Assembly: GCA_041688215.1 (NCBI GenBank)
Contig: JBDNIO010000174.1
Location: 1 to 18,176, forward strand
Length of the DNA stretch: 18,176 bases
Origin: JBDNIO01 sp041688215
Lineage (GTDB): Bacteria > Pseudomonadota > Gammaproteobacteria > Nevskiales > Salinisphaeraceae
Reading direction: 5' to 3'
A model generated the notes under the pieces. The model saw nothing but the letters and a program-made list of their open reading frames with translations. It made no database searches and had not been told where the DNA came from. Below are positions 14,589 to 18,176 of this stretch, piece after piece (positions within the stretch are counted from its first letter, which is position 1; every line of letters begins with the position of its first letter). A program made the position numbers and the translations under genes.

Positions 14589-15770
14589 CTATAGCGTCAC
14601 TTCGATTGCGTCGATCACAGCCTGCGCTTTTGCGCGCGCCTGTTGCATGTTTTCGCCGCGCGCCAAACCCACGCCAAGCCTGCGCTCGCCCTTGACCTCC
14701 GGCTTGCCGAACAGGCGCAAGTCGGTGTCTGCTTCTGCCAGCGCCTTGTCCAGATTGCCGTATTGCATGCGGGTTGAATCCCCCGCCACCAGCAACGCAG
14801 CGGAGGCGCTGGGGCCATATTGGCGGATGGCAGGAATGGGTAGGCCGAGTATGGCGCGGGCGTGCAGGGCGAATTGCGATAAATTCTGGGAGATCAGGGT
14901 GACTAGCCCGGTATCGTGTGGGCGTGGCGACACTTCGCTGAACCAGACGGTCTCGCCTTTTACAAAGAACTCGACACCGAATACACCACGGCCGCCCAGG
15001 CTGTCGGTCATGGCTTTAGCCATGCGCTGGGCTTCTTCCAGCGCCGCGTTGGACATGGCCTGCGGCTGCCAGGATTCACGATAATCGCCGCGTTCCTGGC
15101 GGTGTCCTACGGGTGCGCAAAAACTGGTGCCGCCGTTGTGGCGCACGGTAAGCAGCGTGATTTCGTAATCGAAATCTACAAAGCCTTCGACGATGATACG
15201 TCCCTTGCCGGAACGCCCGCCTGACTGCGCGTAGTCCCAGGCCTTGGCGATATCGCCTTCGTTTTTAACCGTGCTTTGGCCCTTGCCGGAGGACGACATC
15301 ACCGGTTTGACCACACAGGGCATGCCAACATCGGTAACAGCCTGACGGTATTCATCTTCATTTTGGGCGAAGCGATAAGGCGATGTTTTCAGATTCAGTT
15401 CTTCCGCCGCCAGTCGGCGGATGCCTTCGCGATTCATCGTCAGTAGCGCAGCGCGTGCGGTGGGGATTACGTGCCAGCCTTCGTTTTCCAACTCCATTAG
15501 CGTCGCGGTGGCGATAGCTTCAATTTCCGGCACAATCAGCGCCGGTTTTTCCTGCTCTACAATCCGGCGTATGCCGTCGCCATCAAGCATATCCAGCACA
15601 TGGCTGCGATGGGCAACCTGCATGGCAGGGGCGTTTGCGTAGCGGTCGGCGGCAATCACTTCGCAGCCCAGACGCATGAGTTCGATTACTACTTCCTTGC
15701 CCAGCTCGCCGCTGCCGAGCATGAGCACGCGGGTGGCGGTATCCGATAGCGGTGTGCCCAGCGTAGTCAT
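14589..15770 (-). CDS. purT: Formate-dependent phosphoribosylglycinamide formyltransferase PurT
   Basis: A 393-residue ATP-grasp enzyme of normal length. It transfers formate to GAR, using ATP, to make FGAR in the third step of purine synthesis, an alternative to the folate-dependent PurN. Visible hallmarks are VLMLGSGELGKEVVIE (15-30), ADRYANAPAMQVAHR, the ATP-binding loop VVKPVMSSSGKGQS, EGFVDFDYEITLLTVR, GRGVFGVEFFVKGE and EVSPRPHDTGLVT. ATG 15770 overlaps the TGA stop of the DUF1330 gene (ATGA), so it is translationally coupled to that gene. Its own Shine-Dalgarno is weak. It is the second gene of a four-gene operon. Confidence 0.96.
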   Translation of the reverse strand: MTTLGTPLSDTATRVLMLGSGELGKEVVIELMRLGCEVIAADRYANAPAMQVAHRSHVLDMLDGDGIRRIVEQEKPALIVPEIEAIATATLMELENEGWHVIPTARAALLTMNREGIRRLAAEELNLKTSPYRFAQNEDEYRQAVTDVGMPCVVKPVMSSSGKGQSTVKNEGDIAKAWDYAQSGGRSGKGRIIVEGFVDFDYEITLLTVRHNGGTSFCAPVGHRQERGDYRESWQPQAMSNAALEEAQRMAKAMTDSLGGRGVFGVEFFVKGETVWFSEVSPRPHDTGLVTLISQNLSQFALHARAILGLPIPAIRQYGPSASAALLVAGDSTRMQYGNLDKALAEADTDLRLFGKPEVKGERRLGVGLARGENMQQARAKAQAVIDAIEVTL

Positions 15771-16189
15771 TTTTGTGACCCCAAGGGCGTTTCAAATTGC
15801 GTCATCGGAATTAACAGGCTGTGCTCGACCGCTGCCGCGCGATGCACCACGACTTGCTTGTATTCCTCGCTGTTTAACATTTCCAGTAAGGCCTGCCGGC
15901 TGGGGTAGCGCACGATCACCATGTGATCGAACTTGTCCCGCGCTTCGCCGATTACCGGCGCGTGGCACTGGCTTAACACTTCCACCGTGCCACCTACCTG
16001 CTTTAACACTTTCAGCATGTTTTCGCCGTAGCGGGCATAGGCTTGTGCGCCGGTGCAATCATCGTGGCCGGAATTTGGCGGGTACTCGGCGTGCTCACGA
16101 AAGCGCAGCAGGTTGAGCATGTTTACCGGCCCGTCCGGCCCGTTCTGCGCAAAGGCTTCTATCTGGTCTTTTGTAGGTGCAACTGTCAT
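15767..16189 (-). CDS. DUF1330 family protein
   Basis: A 140-residue ferredoxin-like (dimeric alpha-beta barrel) protein. VNMLNLLRFREHAEY near the N terminus, ARYGENMLKVLKQVGGTV, FDHMVIVRYPSRQALLEML and HRAAAVEHSLLIPM are the order seen in DUF1330 proteins. Their function is unknown. I choose ATG 16189 because AGGT sits six bases upstream and the longer frame starting at 16246 adds an unconserved segment. It opens the minus-strand operon and overlaps purT by four bases. The 87-bp divergent gap to the CoA-transferase gene must hold promoters for both, but none is clear. Confidence 0.85.
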   Translation of the reverse strand: MTVAPTKDQIEAFAQNGPDGPVNMLNLLRFREHAEYPPNSGHDDCTGAQAYARYGENMLKVLKQVGGTVEVLSQCHAPVIGEARDKFDHMVIVRYPSRQALLEMLNSEEYKQVVVHRAAAVEHSLLIPMTQFETPLGSQK

Positions 16190-16276
16190 GGATGTACCTG
16201 AAATAATAAAGACCGCCGATTCTAACCCGCAAAGCCGCTTTGCCATAGCCGACGCTTGCTTCTACCATAGCCCCTT

Positions 16277-17476
16277 ATGGCTGGCCCGTTAAATGGATAC
16301 AGGATTGTCGATACCACCGCCATGGTGTCGGGTCCGCATGCCACCATGATGCTGGCGGACCAGGGTGCGGATGTGATCAAGGTCGAGCGACCCGATACCG
16401 GCGATTACACGCGCCTGGCACCCAACCGGCGCAACGGTTATTCCGCGTCATTTCTGAATAACAACCGCAACAAACGCTCGGTGGCGCTGAATCTCAAACA
16501 CCGCAGTGGTTTGCAGGCGCTGTTACGGCTCGCGGCCACAGCGGATGTATTCGTGCAGAATTTCCGCCCCGGAGTGGCTGAGCGCATGGGTATCGGCGAG
16601 GCTGCGATTCGCGCGCAGGCGCCAGACATTATTTATGTATCGATAAGTGGATTCGGCGAGCACGGCCCTTACGCGACAAAGCCGGTTTACGATCCGCTGG
16701 TGCAGGCGCTATCCGGTCTGGCGACCGTACAAGCCGGTTCCGACACCGCCACGCCGCATCTGGTACGCACTATATTGCCAGACAAGCTCACCGGCATCGT
16801 GGCCGCGCAGGCGATCACCGCCGCCTTGCTGGCACGCGAACGCGGCAGCGGTGGCCAGCACGTGAGCGTATCCATGCTGGATGCGATTGTGGCGTTTCTA
16901 TGGGGCTCCGACATGAGCGGGCAGACCTTCATCGGTGATGAATTCGATCAGCAAAAAGCTGCCTCATTTATCGATTTGATCTACGAGACCACCGACGGCT
17001 ACATGAGCGCGGCCGTTCAAACCGACCCCGAATGGCAAGCACTAACCCGCGCCTTGCAACGTCCCGATTGGCTGGAAGACGAACGCTTCGCCACTCCGGC
17101 CCTGCGCCAGGAGAATATAGACGAGCGGCTGCGCGCTACGCAGGAGGTTTTGCGAACCCACAGCGCCGCGTATTGGCTGGACCGCCTGGAAGCAGAGGGC
17201 GTGCCCTGCGCGCCGGTGTTAACCCGCAGCGAGATGATTGAGCATGAACAGGTCGCGGCGAATAAAATCATCTGGGAAACAGAGCATCATCAAGCGGGGC
17301 GCCTGCGCCAGGCCGGCCCACCGGCGAATTTCTCGCAAACCGCCCCGGAACATCGCTACGGCGCCCCGGGGCTTGGCGAACACACCGAGTCCGTGCTCGC
17401 CCAATTGAGTTACAGCGAAGAAGACATCAAACAACTCAAGGCCGATGGTGCCATCGGCGATGGCGGCGATAAATGA
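16277..17476 (+). CDS. Class III CoA-transferase (CaiB/BaiF family)
   Basis: A 399-residue protein of family length. The N terminus IVDTTAMVSGPHATMMLADQGADVIKVE is the typical CoA-binding opening; FVQNFRPGVAERMGIG (92-107), YVSISGFGEHGPYA and VYDPLVQALSG (137-147) follow. Asp139 is the expected catalytic aspartate that forms the acyl-aspartyl anhydride. The enzyme exchanges CoA between carboxylic acids, or in the racemase subgroup inverts 2-methylacyl-CoA. The sequence does not decide which substrate. The start ATG 16277 has no obvious Shine-Dalgarno. Its TGA overlaps the ATG of the GST remnant (ATGA at 17473-17476), so the two were once coupled. Confidence 0.92.
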   Translation: MAGPLNGYRIVDTTAMVSGPHATMMLADQGADVIKVERPDTGDYTRLAPNRRNGYSASFLNNNRNKRSVALNLKHRSGLQALLRLAATADVFVQNFRPGVAERMGIGEAAIRAQAPDIIYVSISGFGEHGPYATKPVYDPLVQALSGLATVQAGSDTATPHLVRTILPDKLTGIVAAQAITAALLARERGSGGQHVSVSMLDAIVAFLWGSDMSGQTFIGDEFDQQKAASFIDLIYETTDGYMSAAVQTDPEWQALTRALQRPDWLEDERFATPALRQENIDERLRATQEVLRTHSAAYWLDRLEAEGVPCAPVLTRSEMIEHEQVAANKIIWETEHHQAGRLRQAGPPANFSQTAPEHRYGAPGLGEHTESVLAQLSYSEEDIKQLKADGAIGDGGDK

Positions 17477-17785
17477 TAGATGTGTGCTACTGGCCACGCC
17501 CAACGGCTGGAAATATCCATCATGCTGGAGGAATGCGGCTTGGAGTATCGCGTAATTCTGATAGACATAACTAAAGGCGATCAATTCAAGCCCGAATTTC
17601 TGGCAATCAGTCCGAATAACCGTATGCCGGCGAGTGTCGATTATGACGTTTCCGGCGAACCGCTATCCAGCTTTGAATCCGGTGCCGTAACAAGCCGGTT
17701 GAAAACGAGTTCGAATTGCTGTTTAGGCAGACTGCGGAATCCGTGGGCAGAGCGCGTGAGTAGCGCCGCTGGCTATTCATTCTGA
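17473..17785 (+). pseudogene. Glutathione S-transferase N-terminal remnant, frameshifted and truncated
   Basis: The start ATG 17473 overlaps the CoA-transferase stop. Three frames must be joined: MIDVCYWP (frame to 17496), TPNGWK (17496-17513), then ISIMLEECGLEYRVI onward, followed by KPEFLAISPNNRMPA and EPLSSFESGA. Together these give the N-terminal thioredoxin-like domain of a YfcG/YghU-type GST. Two single A deletions, near 17494-17496 and 17511-17513, explain the shifts. After ESGA (about 17688) the similarity stops: the C-terminal helical domain is missing and the frame ends at 17785 with unrelated residues. Losing an entire domain shows real decay, not just sequence error. Confidence 0.8.
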
Positions 17786-17840
17786 GTTCATCGGACATCC
17801 GTAGGCTGAGTCTCTCATCACCTAAACACGGAGAAGTTGG

Positions 17841-18176
17841 ATGAACATCAAAAGCACGATTATCCCGATTTTCGGCGCGGCCACCCTGGCCCTGGCTACG
17901 ATTGCGGGCGCAGGCGAACGCGGTCATGGCAACTGGTTCCAGAAGCTGGACGCCGACAGTAACGGCACAATTAGCCAGGCTGAAATCAACGCTGCCGGCA
18001 ATGCCCATTTCGACAAGCTGGATGCCGATGGCAACGGCACACTTTCCAAGCAGGAGTTCAACGCCCGCAAAGTCAATATGCTGAATAAAGCCGATACCGA
18101 TGCTAACGGTGAAATCAGCGCCGACGAATGGAAAACTGCCAAGGAAAAAATGCGCGCGCATCACGGTGCTAACAAG
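17841..18176 (+). CDS. Exported EF-hand calcium-binding protein (3' end missing)
   Basis: The frame starts at ATG 17841 (GGAGA ten bases upstream) and is still open at the window edge, giving 112 residues. Residues 1-24 are a signal peptide (ATLALATIAGAGA-like end). Three canonical EF-hand loops follow: D37-E48 (DADSNGTISQAE), D61-E72 (DADGNGTLSKQE) and D85-E96 (DTDANGEISADE). All have ligands at positions 1, 3, 5 and 12 and Gly at 6. It probably binds calcium in the periplasm or outside the cell; its partner is unknown. A 55-bp gap separates it from the GST remnant frame. Proteins of this build are common in proteobacteria and small in size, so little is likely missing. Confidence 0.88.
   Translation, partial: MNIKSTIIPIFGAATLALATIAGAGERGHGNWFQKLDADSNGTISQAEINAAGNAHFDKLDADGNGTLSKQEFNARKVNMLNKADTDANGEISADEWKTAKEKMRAHHGANK

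Noticed and set aside
17607..18164. Antisense frame opposite the GST remnant and EF-hand gene
   Set aside because: The sense strand carries three canonical EF-hand loops and a signal peptide; the antisense repeats are only their mirror.
1..18176. Possible defence island, prophage, integron or CRISPR array
   Set aside because: No recombinase, transposase, nuclease, toxin-antitoxin pair, spaced direct repeats or tRNA attachment site was found. The genes are core or metabolic in type.

Overview
The window reads as ordinary, gene-dense chromosome of a free-living, lipid-degrading gammaproteobacterium. Evidence for this is the G+C-rich coding style, DUF3301, PurT, MsrB, and a set of acyl-CoA and fatty-acid enzymes (long-chain-type acyl-CoA dehydrogenase, MaoC hydratase, class III CoA-transferase, trans-acting enoyl reductase). 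A marine Cellvibrionales/Spongiibacteraceae-like source is my inference only. I see no tRNA, rRNA, CRISPR array, transposase, integrase or phage gene. Both ends cut through genes.

Layout. 3-5546 (+): the 3' part of a saccharopine-dehydrogenase-like enoyl reductase; an exported SAM-methyltransferase-like protein; an exported TPR protein that overlaps by one base a HupE/UreJ-type membrane protein with an EF-hand-like loop; and an acyl-CoA dehydrogenase. A 69-nt imperfect inverted repeat follows. 5676-8573 (+): a tight four-gene operon of alpha/beta hydrolase, DCC-family protein, two-lobed dCTP deaminase and MaoC hydratase. 8719-9303 (+): a conserved protein of unknown function, convergent with a minus-strand group (msrB, a two-helix membrane protein, a DUF3301 protein). 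A 31-residue Lys-rich protein lies upstream of that group, in the same direction.

10575-13309 (+): a lipoprotein esterase broken by an in-frame amber codon, an intact exported metallo-beta-lactamase-fold hydrolase, a DsbA-like lipoprotein broken by a one-base frameshift, and a 41-residue four-cysteine protein. 16189-13322 (-): a compact operon of DUF1330 protein, purT, MAPEG protein and short-chain dehydrogenase. 16277 onward (+): a CoA-transferase, translationally coupled to a decayed glutathione S-transferase remnant, then an exported triple EF-hand protein that runs off the end.

No clear novel defence or mobile system is visible. The points most worth checking are the two very small genes, the large inverted repeat, the clustered single-base gene lesions (real decay or sequence error), the exported methyltransferase / TPR / EF-hand HupE group, and the GST breakpoint.
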